64,000 nt of DNA from Saccharothrix syringae (GTDB lineage Bacteria; Actinomycetota; Actinomycetes; Mycobacteriales; Pseudonocardiaceae). Shown here piece after piece: positions 50,356 through 58,207 of the stretch. Below the pieces are notes generated by a model. The model saw only the letters and a list, made by a program, of their open reading frames with translations, did no database searches and was not told the DNA's origin. The DNA is taken from the NCBI RefSeq assembly GCF_009498035.1, contig NZ_CP034550.1:7006001-7070000 (forward strand), in the 5' to 3' direction. The translations under genes were made by a program, and so were the position numbers. Within the stretch, counting starts at the first letter, position 1. Every line of letters starts with the position of its first letter.

Positions 50356-51879
50356 ATGCGTGAGGTGGGCAACGGGCGCTACCGGCTGGTCCGCGAGCTG
50401 GGCCGGGGTGGCATGGGGGCCGTGTGGCTCGGGCGGGACACCGTGCTCGACCGGGACGTCGCCGTCAAGGAGCTGGTGATCCCCGGCGGCGTGCCCGCCG
50501 CCGAGCGGGCGGTCTACCGGGAGCGGGTGCTGCGGGAGGCGCGGATCGCGGGCGGGTTGGCCGACCCGGCCGTGGTCACGGTCCACGACCTGGTCAAGGA
50601 GGACGACCAGACCTACATCGTGATGGAGCTGATCCGGGCGCCGACGCTGACCGAGCTGGTCGAGCGAGGCGGTCCGCTCGACGCGCGGGCCGCGGCGCGG
50701 CTGGCGGCGCAGCTGCTGTCGGCGCTGGAGGCGGCCCACGAGGCCGGGGTGGTGCACCGGGACGTCAAGCCCGGCAACGTGATGGTGCCCGCCAAGGGGT
50801 CGGCGAAGCTGACCGACTTCGGCATCGCCCAGTCGCTCGACGACCCCCGGCTCACCGCCACCGGCTCGCTGATCGGCTCGCCCGCGTACATGTCGCCGGA
50901 ACGGCTCTCCGGCGGGCCGGCGTCGCCCTCGTGGGACCTGTGGGCGCTGGGCGCGACGCTGTTCTTCGCCACCGAGGGGTACGGGCCGTTCGACCGGGAC
51001 AGCACGTCGGCGACCATGCTCGCGGTGATGACCGAGCGCCCGCGGCCGCGGTTGACGCCGGGGCCGCTGGCCGAGCTGATCACCGGCCTGCTCGAACCGG
51101 ACCCGGAGCTGCGCCTGCGGGCGGACCGGGCCCACCGGCTGGTCGAGCGGGCGCTGGCGGCCGACCCGGACCCGACCGCGCGGGTCGACCAGCCGACCGT
51201 GCGCACGGCACCGGCGCCGGCGGTTCCGGCACCCGACCGCCGGCGCCGGACGGGCCTGGTCCTGTCCGCGACGCTGACCCCGCTGTTCGTGATCGGCGCG
51301 CTGGTCCTGCTGTACGCCACGGTGTTCAAGCCGTACTTCACCCTGGGCGTCCCGGACCCGACGACCACCCCGCCGACCACTTCCGGGACCTCGACCACGT
51401 CGTCGTCCGCCCCGCCCACGTCGTCACCGGCCATGCAGCCGGTGCTGACCATCGGCCCCGACGGCGACATCGCGCGCTACGGCCTGGTGACGTCGGAGAA
51501 CGAGTGCCTGAACTGGCTGCCGGTGAAGGGGGCGCCGAGGATCGGCTCGGAGGTGCGCACCGGCTGCTACGCCCCGCACGACGTGGAGGTGCTGCGCCGC
51601 GTCACCGACGACAGCGACCACGACGAGGAGGCGCCGTACCCGCCGGTGGAGGAGCTGACCAGGCGGGTCGTCGCGGAGTGCACGCGGGTCTTCCTGTCGG
51701 ACAAGGTGCTGGGCGAGGACAAGGAGGCCACCCTGCGGTTCTGGGTCGTCATCCCCACCGCCGAGTCGTGGCGGCTGCGCGTCCAGAGCGGCACCCGCAC
51801 CTCCGACCGGGCCTCCTACTGCTTCGTCGGCCGGGCGGACGGGGCGAAGCTGACCGAGCCGATCATGACCGAGGACTGA
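50356..51879 (+). CDS. Membrane Ser/Thr protein kinase with extracellular domain
   Basis: This 507-residue kinase has a cytoplasmic Hanks-type domain (about 8-270): glycine loop ELGRGGMGAVW, Lys in VAVKEL, catalytic HRDVKPGNV, DFG in LTDFGIA and SPAYMSPERL. A Pro/Ala linker and one membrane helix (about 297-320) follow. After a Thr/Ser-rich stalk there is an extracellular domain of about 150 residues with NECLNWLPVKGAPRIGSEVRTGC, resembling septum-formation/DUF4190-linked ligand domains rather than PASTA repeats. ATG at 50356 has no ribosome binding site and may be leaderless. Targets are unknown. Confidence 0.9.
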   Translation: MREVGNGRYRLVRELGRGGMGAVWLGRDTVLDRDVAVKELVIPGGVPAAERAVYRERVLREARIAGGLADPAVVTVHDLVKEDDQTYIVMELIRAPTLTELVERGGPLDARAAARLAAQLLSALEAAHEAGVVHRDVKPGNVMVPAKGSAKLTDFGIAQSLDDPRLTATGSLIGSPAYMSPERLSGGPASPSWDLWALGATLFFATEGYGPFDRDSTSATMLAVMTERPRPRLTPGPLAELITGLLEPDPELRLRADRAHRLVERALAADPDPTARVDQPTVRTAPAPAVPAPDRRRRTGLVLSATLTPLFVIGALVLLYATVFKPYFTLGVPDPTTTPPTTSGTSTTSSSAPPTSSPAMQPVLTIGPDGDIARYGLVTSENECLNWLPVKGAPRIGSEVRTGCYAPHDVEVLRRVTDDSDHDEEAPYPPVEELTRRVVAECTRVFLSDKVLGEDKEATLRFWVVIPTAESWRLRVQSGTRTSDRASYCFVGRADGAKLTEPIMTED

Positions 51880-51924
51880 TCGGCGAGCACGGCCGGACCG
51901 CGCCACCGCCCACCTCCGCCCCGG

Positions 51925-51957
51925 TTGCAAAGGCGCCTTTGCAAAGCTACCTTTGCA
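51925..51957 (+). promoter_or_regulatory. Overlapping palindromic operators of the ArsR-type regulator
   Basis: TTGCAAAGGCGCCTTTGCAA at 51925-51944 is a perfect 20-bp palindrome. TGCAAAG-CTAC-CTTTGCA at 51940-51957 is a second inverted repeat that shares its end. They abut the ATG at 51960, so the regulator probably represses itself by occupying the promoter. Confidence 0.8.
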
Positions 51958-51959
51958 CC

Positions 51960-52520
51960 ATGGTCGCCCCGCGCGAGATCACCGACGTCGAAGAGCTGCG
52001 GACCCTCGCGCACCCGCTGCGCCAACGGATCCTGCGCCACCTCGGCCAATCCGGGCCGGCCACGGCCAGCACCCTGGGCCGGGCCCTGGGCGAGAGCAGC
52101 GGCGCCACCAGCTACCACCTCCGGATGCTCGCCAGGCACTCCTTCGTCGAGGAGGTGCCCGAACGCGCCCACGGGCGCGAGCGGTGGTGGCGGGTGCCCG
52201 CGCACGACCTCCGCTTCCCGCGCGCGCCGCGCGACCCGGAGGTGCGCACCCTGCTGGAACAGCTGAACCAGCTCAAGCTGGCCGCCGACCAGGAGTTGTT
52301 CGCCGACTTCCTGGCGCGGCGGGACGAGCTGGGCGAGTGGGCCGAGGCGCTGCCGTACTCGCGCGGCTCCGTCCGGGTGACCCTGCCGGAGCTGCGCGAG
52401 TTCTTCGACGAGTACATGGCGCTGCTCAAGCGCTACCAGCGACCGGTGGAGGAGACGCCCGCGGGCGCCCGGCAGGTCGCCGTCCGGTTCTTCGCCTTCC
52501 CGGTACCCGAACAGGGGTGA
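51960..52520 (+). CDS. ArsR-type (winged HTH) regulator
   Basis: This 186-residue regulator has an N-terminal winged HTH (about 10-75): LRTLAHPLRQRILRHLGQSG, GRALGESSGATSYHLRML and a wing RERWWRVP. The C-terminal helical part resembles actinobacterial helix-turn-helix regulators with a DUF-type dimerisation tail. It starts at an ATG three bases after a tandem palindrome, probably its own operator. The hydrolase at 52525 begins 4 bp after its stop, so both are one operon and the hydrolase or its substrate probably relates to the signal. Confidence 0.88.
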   Translation: MVAPREITDVEELRTLAHPLRQRILRHLGQSGPATASTLGRALGESSGATSYHLRMLARHSFVEEVPERAHGRERWWRVPAHDLRFPRAPRDPEVRTLLEQLNQLKLAADQELFADFLARRDELGEWAEALPYSRGSVRVTLPELREFFDEYMALLKRYQRPVEETPAGARQVAVRFFAFPVPEQG

Positions 52521-52524
52521 GACC

Positions 52525-53886
52525 GTGTTCCCCGCAAGCACACCGCCGATCCGGCGTGCCCTCGTCCTGCTGTCGTCCCTCCTGGTCCTGTCCGCGCAGC
52601 CGGCGCACGCCGCGCCGACGGGGTTGACCGAGCAGGAGATCACCTTCTCCAGCGGTGACCTGGTCCTGCGCGGCACGGTCCTCGCACCGGCCACCCCCGG
52701 CCCACCCCGACCCGCCGTGGTGATGGTGCACGGTTCCGGTCGCGTCACGCGGGACGGCTACCGGGCGGAGGCCGAGGCGTTCGCGCGCGCCGGCATCGTG
52801 ACGCTGGTCTACGACAAGCGCCCCAGGGCGTCCAGGTCCGACGTCGACTTCTCGCTGCTGGCCGACGACGCGCTGGCCGGGGTGCGGGCACTGCGGTCCC
52901 GTCCGGACGTCGATCCCGCCCGGACCGGCCTGTGGGGTGTCAGCGAGGGCGGCTGGGTGGCGCCGCTGGCCGCGTCGCGGTCGGCCGACGTGGCGTTCGT
53001 CGTCGCGGTCGGGGCGCCCGGCACGTCGCCCGAGCGCCAGCAGTCGTGGAACCTGGTCAACCGGCTGACCGCCGCCGGGGTGTCCGGGTCCCTGGTGGGC
53101 ACCGTCTCGCGCACCACCCTGGGCCTGCTCGTCGGCGCGGGCCTGTTCCCCGAGGCCGGCTACGACCCGGCGCCGGTGCTGGCCCGGGTCGCCCAGCCGG
53201 TGCTGGGGCTGTGGGGAGCCCTCGACCGGGTGATCCCCGGCGCCGAGAGCATGCGCGTCTTCCAGGAGGCGCTGGACCGGGGCGGCAACACCCGCTACGC
53301 GCTGCGCGCCGTGCCCGGGGCCGACCACACGATGCGCCTGTCACCGGACGGCTTCCAGCGCGGCGACGAGGTGTCCCCCGAGTACCTGGAACTGGTGGCC
53401 TCCTGGGTCAACGGGCGCGCCGTCGAACCGCCCACCGGCCCGCTGCCGCACCAGGAGCGGGCGAGCGCGCCCGTCGAGGCCGGTTCACCCGGCGTGCAGC
53501 TCGCCGTCGTCGCGCTGCTGCTGGCCGCGTTCCTCGGTTACGCGTCGAGCGCGGCGGTCAGGCGGTGGCGCGGTCCCGTGCGCCCCGCGCGCTGGGCGGC
53601 CACGACCGGCCTGCTGAGCGTGCTCGGGCTGGTCGCCTACCTCGTCCACCTCGCCTCCGGTGGCGCCAGGGACCTCGGCCCGGTGGTGCTGGGGCGCCCG
53701 ATCCCGTGGCTGGTGCTCCACCTGCTCGCGCTGGCCACCACCGCCGCGACCGCCGCCACGGCCGTCACGTCGTGGCGGGCCCGGTCCGCGCTGTCCCGGG
53801 CGCACCGGGTGCGGCTCGCCCTGCTGGTCACCGGCGGCGCGGTGTTCGTGCCGTGGGCGGTCCACTGGGGTCTGCTGGTGCCGTGA
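52525..53886 (+). CDS. Alpha/beta hydrolase fused to a C-terminal membrane domain
   Basis: This 453-residue protein has a signal-like N-terminus (residues 1-30), an alpha/beta hydrolase domain (about 40-310) and a C-terminal region with about four membrane helices (about 325-450). The catalytic triad is visible: Ser in GLWGVSEGGW, Asp in LWGALDRVIPG and His in PGADHTMRL. MVHGSG forms the oxyanion region. Hydrolase domains of this BAAT/DLH type act on esters or peptides. The membrane extension is unusual. GTG at 52525 is 4 bp after the ArsR gene stop. Confidence 0.86.
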   Translation: MFPASTPPIRRALVLLSSLLVLSAQPAHAAPTGLTEQEITFSSGDLVLRGTVLAPATPGPPRPAVVMVHGSGRVTRDGYRAEAEAFARAGIVTLVYDKRPRASRSDVDFSLLADDALAGVRALRSRPDVDPARTGLWGVSEGGWVAPLAASRSADVAFVVAVGAPGTSPERQQSWNLVNRLTAAGVSGSLVGTVSRTTLGLLVGAGLFPEAGYDPAPVLARVAQPVLGLWGALDRVIPGAESMRVFQEALDRGGNTRYALRAVPGADHTMRLSPDGFQRGDEVSPEYLELVASWVNGRAVEPPTGPLPHQERASAPVEAGSPGVQLAVVALLLAAFLGYASSAAVRRWRGPVRPARWAATTGLLSVLGLVAYLVHLASGGARDLGPVVLGRPIPWLVLHLLALATTAATAATAVTSWRARSALSRAHRVRLALLVTGGAVFVPWAVHWGLLVP

Positions 53887-53955
53887 GGCGGCGCTCCACC
53901 GCCACCGGTCGGGCCGGCACCGGGCAGCCGAGGCGCCCGTTGGACGACGCGCCCG

Positions 53956-54687
53956 TCAGGCGATGCCGCCGTTGGCGCGCAGCACCTGCCCGTTGACCCA
54001 GCGGCCGTCCGGGCCGGCGAGGAACGCCACCACGCGCGCGATGTCCTCCGGGGTGCCGAGCCGTTCCAGCGGCGGCTGCTTGGCCAGGCGCGCCACGGTC
54101 TCCTCGTCCTTGCCGTCGAGGAACAGCTCGGTGGCGGTGGGGCCGGGCGCGACCGCGTTGACCGTGATGTCGCGCCCGCGCAGCTCGCGGGCCAGCACCA
54201 TGGTCATCGCCTCGACCGCGCCCTTGCTGGCGGCGTAGGCGCCGTAGGTGGGGAACTGCAGGCCGACCACGGAGCTGGACAGCATGACCACGGCCCCGCC
54301 CGGACGCAGGCGCCGCGCCGCCTCGCGCGCCACGACGAACGTGCCGCGGACGTTGGTGCGGTGCAGGTCGTCGAGGTCGGCCAGGTCCAGTTCGGCGATC
54401 GGCGCCAGGGACATCCGGCCCGCCGAGTTGACCACCACGTCGACGCCGCCGAACGCCTCGGTCGCGGTGTCGAACAGCGCGGCGACCGCCCGCTCGTCCG
54501 CCACGTCCGCCTGCGCGGCCACGGCCCGGCCGCCGCCGGCGGTGATGTGGTCGACGACCTCGCGCGCGGCGGCCGCGGACCCGGCGTAGCCGACGACGAC
54601 GGCCTGCCCGGCGGCGGCGAGGGCGGTGGCGATGGCGCGACCGATGCCGCGCGAGGCCCCGGTGACGACTGCTGCCCGTCCGGTCAT
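53956..54687 (-). CDS. Short-chain dehydrogenase/reductase
   Basis: This 243-residue SDR oxidoreductase has TGASRGIG (about 9-16) for NADP(H), VNSAG, the catalytic Ser in MLSSSVVG and YAASK. The residues after the second strand (GYAGS) favour NADPH. It resembles FabG-like enzymes of unknown substrate. It diverges from a TetR gene; a 90-bp intergenic region carries inverted repeats. This arrangement usually means the TetR represses the SDR gene and its substrate or an analogue is the inducer. Confidence 0.88.
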   Translation of the reverse strand: MTGRAAVVTGASRGIGRAIATALAAAGQAVVVGYAGSAAAAREVVDHITAGGGRAVAAQADVADERAVAALFDTATEAFGGVDVVVNSAGRMSLAPIAELDLADLDDLHRTNVRGTFVVAREAARRLRPGGAVVMLSSSVVGLQFPTYGAYAASKGAVEAMTMVLARELRGRDITVNAVAPGPTATELFLDGKDEETVARLAKQPPLERLGTPEDIARVVAFLAGPDGRWVNGQVLRANGGIA

Positions 54688-54702
54688 GGTCCCACTCCCT
54701 TG

Positions 54703-54770
54703 ATAGCGACGCTACGTCGATTTCGTTGCGTTGATAAGACCATAGCACAGCTAGCATCGTCGCGTAGCAT
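54703..54770. promoter_or_regulatory. Inverted repeats between SDR and TetR genes
   Basis: TAGCG-A-CGCTA at 54704-54714 and the element GCTACG at 54711-54716 have a reverse-complement partner CGTAGC at 54763-54768. TAGCAT at 54765-54770 lies 8 bp before the TetR ATG and fits a leaderless -10. These repeats are candidates for TetR binding sites serving both promoters. Confidence 0.5.
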
Positions 54771-54777
54771 TGATCTC

Positions 54778-55524
54778 ATGACGGATCAGCCCGACGTGTC
54801 CCGGCGCCGTCGGCGCACCGCCGCCGGCCCCGCCGACGACGCCGCCGCGCGCACCGCGCTCGTCGAGGCCGCCGAGCGCCAGTTGGCCGCCTCCCCGGAG
54901 GGCGACATCGCCACCAGGGCCGTGTGCGAGGAGGTGGGGGTGACCCAGCCGGTGCTCTACCGGCTCTTCGGGGACAAGCGGGGCCTGCTCGACGCCGTCG
55001 CCGACGCGGGTTTCGAGCGGTACGCGCGGCGCAAGGCCGGGCTGGGCGCGACCGCCGACCCGGTCGCCGACCTGTACGCGGGCTGGGACGACCACATGGC
55101 CTTCGCCGCCGCGAACCCCGCCGTCTACCAGCTGATGTTCGCGCCGCGGCCGCGGTCGGGCTCGGTCGCCCACCGGCGCGTCCTGGACCTGCTCGAAGCC
55201 ACCCTGGTGCGGTGCGCGGCCGTCGGGGCGCTGACCACGTCCCCGCGCCTGGCGGCGCAGCTGATCCTGCCCGCCAACGTCGGTGCCGCGCTGAGCCTCA
55301 TCGCCCAGCCCGCGCTGTTCGACGACCCGGGGTTGTCGCGGCGGACGCGCGACGCGGTCTTCGCGGCCGTGCTGGCCGCCGCGCACGTGCCGGTGGAGAC
55401 GGACCCCGTGCGCGACGCGGCGCGCCGGCTGCGCTCACAGCTGGCGTTGGCCGGGACCGACGCGCTGGAAGCCGTCGAGGCGGCCCTGCTGGACCGGTGG
55501 TTGGAGCGCATCGACCGGCCGTGA
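54778..55524 (+). CDS. TetR/AcrR-family regulator
   Basis: This 248-residue regulator has an HTH at about residues 25-70 (GDIATRAVCEEVGVTQPVLYRLFGDKRGLLDAV). The Arg-rich N-terminal tail (RRRRRTAAG) precedes it. The C-terminal domain (about 90-245) is all-helical and includes FAAANPAVYQLMFAPRP, a TetR_C-type segment. ATG at 54778 has TAGCAT 8 bp upstream and no ribosome binding site, so it is probably leaderless. It is likely to regulate the divergent SDR and itself. Confidence 0.88.
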   Translation: MTDQPDVSRRRRRTAAGPADDAAARTALVEAAERQLAASPEGDIATRAVCEEVGVTQPVLYRLFGDKRGLLDAVADAGFERYARRKAGLGATADPVADLYAGWDDHMAFAAANPAVYQLMFAPRPRSGSVAHRRVLDLLEATLVRCAAVGALTTSPRLAAQLILPANVGAALSLIAQPALFDDPGLSRRTRDAVFAAVLAAAHVPVETDPVRDAARRLRSQLALAGTDALEAVEAALLDRWLERIDRP

Positions 55525-55552
55525 GGACCGCGGTCGCCGGCGGTCGCGGTCC
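55525..55552. terminator. Hairpin between TetR gene and the immunity-like gene
   Basis: GGACCGCG at 55525-55532 pairs with CGCGGTCC at 55545-55552. It lies directly after the TetR stop and before the convergent gene ending at 55591. Confidence 0.6.
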
Positions 55553-55590
55553 GGACGGGCGCGCCTCCGGTCGGGCCGGGGTCGGCCGCG

Positions 55591-55995
55591 TCAGGGGTGC
55601 GTCCGGCCGGTCAGCACGTAGCGGTCCTCCGCCAACTGGTCCGGGTCGACGGCGACCACCCGCTCCCCCTCCGCGGTGACCAGCCGCCACCACTCGTCCG
55701 ACGCGTCGTCGGGCAGCAGGACGCGCAGGCCGAACCGGTGGCACAGGGCCGCGGCCGCCCGCGCCTCCCCCGGTCCGGGGACCGTGTCGTCGGCGCCGAT
55801 GTCCAGCCGCCACGGGAAGTCGCCGCCGTCCAGGTCGAGGTAGGTGCAGCTCAGGGTCGCCGGTGGGCCGCCCGCGTCCTCGTACAGCCGGCCGACGTGC
55901 ACGCCCGCCTGGTCGACCCCGAACACCTCGGACACCGCGCGGCGCAGGTCGGCCGGGTCGGGCAGGCGGTCGAGGAGGAAGCTGTAGCTGACCAT
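55591..55995 (-). CDS. Candidate immunity protein of a type VII toxin cassette
   Basis: This 134-residue cytoplasmic, acidic protein begins MVSYSFLLDRLPDPADLRRAVSEVFG. It has no signal peptide or known domain. A conserved-looking core reads LSCTYLDLDGGDFPWRLDIG and SDEWWRLVTAEGERV. ATG at 55995 lies 3 bp after the stop of the candidate toxin gene, and it is last in the cassette, exactly where immunity proteins are found. The acidic character suits binding a basic toxin domain. The role is inferred from position; it could be an unrelated hypothetical. Confidence 0.6.
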   Translation of the reverse strand: MVSYSFLLDRLPDPADLRRAVSEVFGVDQAGVHVGRLYEDAGGPPATLSCTYLDLDGGDFPWRLDIGADDTVPGPGEARAAAALCHRFGLRVLLPDDASDEWWRLVTAEGERVVAVDPDQLAEDRYVLTGRTHP

Positions 55996-55998
55996 GTC

Positions 55999-56583
55999 TC
56001 ACTTCCGGTAGTGCGCGTACACGGCATCGGCCCGCTCGAACGCCCCTGGCGGGATCGACGGGTCGCGGGCGACGCTCGCCCGCGCGGCGGCGAGGTCGCC
56101 ATTGTGCCGGATCAGCGCTTGCAGGGCCTTGTACTCCGACCGGTCCAACCGCACGAAACCGGGACCGTCCACCGGGAACACGGTGCCGCTGGGCTCCACC
56201 TTGTAGCGGCGCCCGCCGTCGGTGACGTAGCTGTTGGTGCCGGGGTCCCAGCGCACCCTGCCCGCCTGGATGTCGGCGATGTCCTGCCGCACCGCGTCCC
56301 TGACCTCCGGCAGGATGATCGTGTTCTCCGCCTTCGGCGGGCTCTTCGGGCTGACCCGGTTGAGCTGGTGGCGGTCGCTGGGCGGCCGGAGCGCGATCCG
56401 GCCCGCCGGGCCGGGCACGGCCGGGTTCGGGTCGGTCGGGGTCGGCACCCCGGTCGGGTCGGTGGGCTCGCCCGCCCTCCTGGCCGCGTCGATGGCCTGG
56501 TGCGCGCCCGCCACGCTCCTGCCCGCGCCCGCGCCGCCGACCACCCGCGGCCGCCCGCGGCCGGTCCTGGGTCTGGGTGTCAT
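55999..56583 (-). CDS. Candidate secreted toxin (C-terminal unassigned domain)
   Basis: This 194-residue protein has a Pro/Arg-rich N-terminal half and a compact C-terminal domain (about 95-194). The domain has VRQDIADIQAGRVRWDPGTNSYV, RYKVEPSGTVFPVDGPGFVR and LQALIRHNGDLAAARASV (quoted in parts). I cannot assign a toxin family. It lies 7 bp after a WXG-type gene and 3 bp before a small acidic gene, the order seen in polymorphic toxin-immunity loci. Its frame is not continuous with the WXG gene, so toxin and secretion domain are separate proteins here. Toxicity is inferred. Confidence 0.62.
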   Translation of the reverse strand: MTPRPRTGRGRPRVVGGAGAGRSVAGAHQAIDAARRAGEPTDPTGVPTPTDPNPAVPGPAGRIALRPPSDRHQLNRVSPKSPPKAENTIILPEVRDAVRQDIADIQAGRVRWDPGTNSYVTDGGRRYKVEPSGTVFPVDGPGFVRLDRSEYKALQALIRHNGDLAAARASVARDPSIPPGAFERADAVYAHYRK

Positions 56584-56590
56584 GGCGGTC

Positions 56591-57292
56591 CTAGCCGTTG
56601 AGGAGCTTCGTCAGGTTGACCATGCTGTTGATCAGGGCGCCCGTGTAGGCGGCGATGCGGCCCGCCCACTTGACCACCGCGGCCGCGATCTGCGGCAGGA
56701 CCTCCGGGATGGTGAACACGAGCAGCATCTCGCCCGCCCACACGATCACCCGCGCGACGAGGTCCGCGATGAGGTCGCGCACGATCTCGCGGGTCAGCTC
56801 CACCAGGCCGCCCGCGCCCTCGGTGGCCTCCGCCATCGCCGCCGCGGTGGCGCCGAGCCCGCCGAGGGCGTCGACGTTGTGGACCATCAGGCCCTGGTAG
56901 GAGTCCGCGGCCTCGCCGGCCCAGGACGGCAGGTCCCCGTCCAGGTGGGTGCCCAGGTCGGCGGCCATGGCCGACAGCTCGGTGGCCATGTTCCGCCACG
57001 TCGCCGCGTGCGCCCGGACGAGGTCGGGCTTGCCGGTCAGCTCGTCCAGCGCCTCGCGCAGCGGTTCGAAGTACTCCATCGCCCAGCCCAGGCCGTTGGC
57101 CAGCAGCGCGCTGAGGGGGTCGATCGCCGCGGCCGCCACCTCGACGCCCGCGTTCACGCCCGCGAGCGCGTCGTCGACCCAGCCCTCCGCCTTGATGGCG
57201 TCGACCAGGCCCTCGACGCTGTCGGCCAGGCTCGCCCCGGTCCACGCCTGCCGCGACGACCGCACCGGGGCGACCAGCGACTCCCCGGTCAC
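56591..57292 (-). CDS. WXG100-superfamily protein with hydrophobic C-terminus
   Basis: This 233-residue protein is largely helical. A WXG motif occurs as PSWAGEAADSYQGLM (about residue 124), preceded by HAATWRNMATELSAMAADLG, typical of WXG100/type VII secretion substrates. A hydrophobic stretch near the end (ARVIVWAGEMLLVFTIPEVL) suggests membrane contact. GTG at 57292 overlaps the stop of the EspC-like gene (GTGA). It should carry or chaperone the toxin encoded next, 7 bp downstream, through a type VII secretion apparatus encoded elsewhere. Confidence 0.78.
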   Translation of the reverse strand: MTGESLVAPVRSSRQAWTGASLADSVEGLVDAIKAEGWVDDALAGVNAGVEVAAAAIDPLSALLANGLGWAMEYFEPLREALDELTGKPDLVRAHAATWRNMATELSAMAADLGTHLDGDLPSWAGEAADSYQGLMVHNVDALGGLGATAAAMAEATEGAGGLVELTREIVRDLIADLVARVIVWAGEMLLVFTIPEVLPQIAAAVVKWAGRIAAYTGALINSMVNLTKLLNG

Positions 57293-57606
57293 CGGGTGCC
57301 CCCACCGGCCGACCGGACCCGGTCGGCGTTGTCGTCGTCGACGGCCCGGTACTCCGCCGCGGTGGCCCGCAGTTGCCGCACGACCAGCCGGAGGTTGTGC
57401 TCCACGCCCGCGACCAGCTCGTCCTGCCGGGCGTGCCGGTCCTCCAGGACGCCGGAGATCCACCCGCACAGCTTCCCGTAGGCCCGGGTGTCACCCCTGA
57501 TGTGCGCGCCGGCGGACCTCACCGCCGCGAACCGCGCCAGGACCGCCTCGACGTTGGCGGCGTGGGCGCGGATCTGCTCGACGTCGACGTCATATCCCTC
57601 GACCAC
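57289..57606 (-). CDS. EspC-like type VII secretion target (DUF2580)
   Basis: This 105-residue protein starts MVEGYDVDVEQIRAHAANVE and has helix-rich sequence with ISGVLEDRHARQDELVAGVE and YRAVDDDNADRV. Size and pattern match ESX-1 secretion-associated EspC/DUF2580 proteins, which form pairs with WXG proteins. GTG at 57606 is chosen because GAGAGG lies five bases upstream; a GTG at 57612 is too close to that site. Its start lies just after the YbaB gene stop and its stop overlaps the WXG gene start, so the three are one operon. Confidence 0.8.
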   Translation of the reverse strand: MVEGYDVDVEQIRAHAANVEAVLARFAAVRSAGAHIRGDTRAYGKLCGWISGVLEDRHARQDELVAGVEHNLRLVVRQLRATAAEYRAVDDDNADRVRSAGGGTR

Positions 57607-57608
57607 GG

Positions 57609-58112
57609 TCACCTCTCGTCCAAATAGGACTCGCCGGCGTAGTCCTCGTCGTCCGCACTGCTCGGGGCGGCTGTGCGCGTCGGTGCGGGGCGTGTTGGTG
57701 CGGGGCGTGCCGGGGCGGCGGTGCCCTCGGGGGTCGGGGCGCCGCGCAGGTGCCGCCCGACGCTCTCCACGATCGCCCGCCCGGCGGCCGACTCGGCGCC
57801 CACGGTGTCCGCGACGATGTCCCGCGACCGGTCGGCCAGCTGGTTCCTGGCGTCGCCGAGCGCGGCCAGGATGGTGCGCGCGACCACGTCGGGCGACACG
57901 CGCCCGATCCGGTCGGTCAGCCGCAGGCCCACCAGCGCGCCGGTCGAGTCCACCGTGACCTCGGCGAGCCCGCCGGGATCGCGGGCGGTGACCCGGACGG
58001 CCCGCAGCCGCTCGCCCATCTCCCTGGTGTCGGCGGCCAGCTTGTCGATCCGGCCCCGCCACGCGGCCAGCCGTTCCCGGGCGGCGTCCGGGTCGAGGAT
58101 GTCCTGGTCCAT
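57609..58112 (-). CDS. YbaB/EbfC-family protein of the type VII cassette
   Basis: This 167-residue protein has a YbaB/EbfC fold segment (about 8-115): LAAWRGRIDKLAADTREMGERL then LAEVTVDSTGALVGLRLTDRIG and TILAALGDARNQLADR. Canonical YbaB is a nucleoid-associated protein, but actinobacteria have many such genes at the head of type VII substrate clusters. The C-terminal 50 residues are Pro/Ala-rich and acidic at the end (DDEDYAGESYLDER). ATG at 58112 begins the operon. No secretion ATPase lies in the window. Confidence 0.82.
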   Translation of the reverse strand: MDQDILDPDAARERLAAWRGRIDKLAADTREMGERLRAVRVTARDPGGLAEVTVDSTGALVGLRLTDRIGRVSPDVVARTILAALGDARNQLADRSRDIVADTVGAESAAGRAIVESVGRHLRGAPTPEGTAAPARPAPTRPAPTRTAAPSSADDEDYAGESYLDER

Positions 58113-58207
58113 TCCAGCCCACCTGTCATCACGAGGCGTAGCACCGTGATGGCGGAGTGTATTTACGCGGAGGCGGGCGGGAAGGGGAACGCGGCAACTT
58201 GGTCCGA

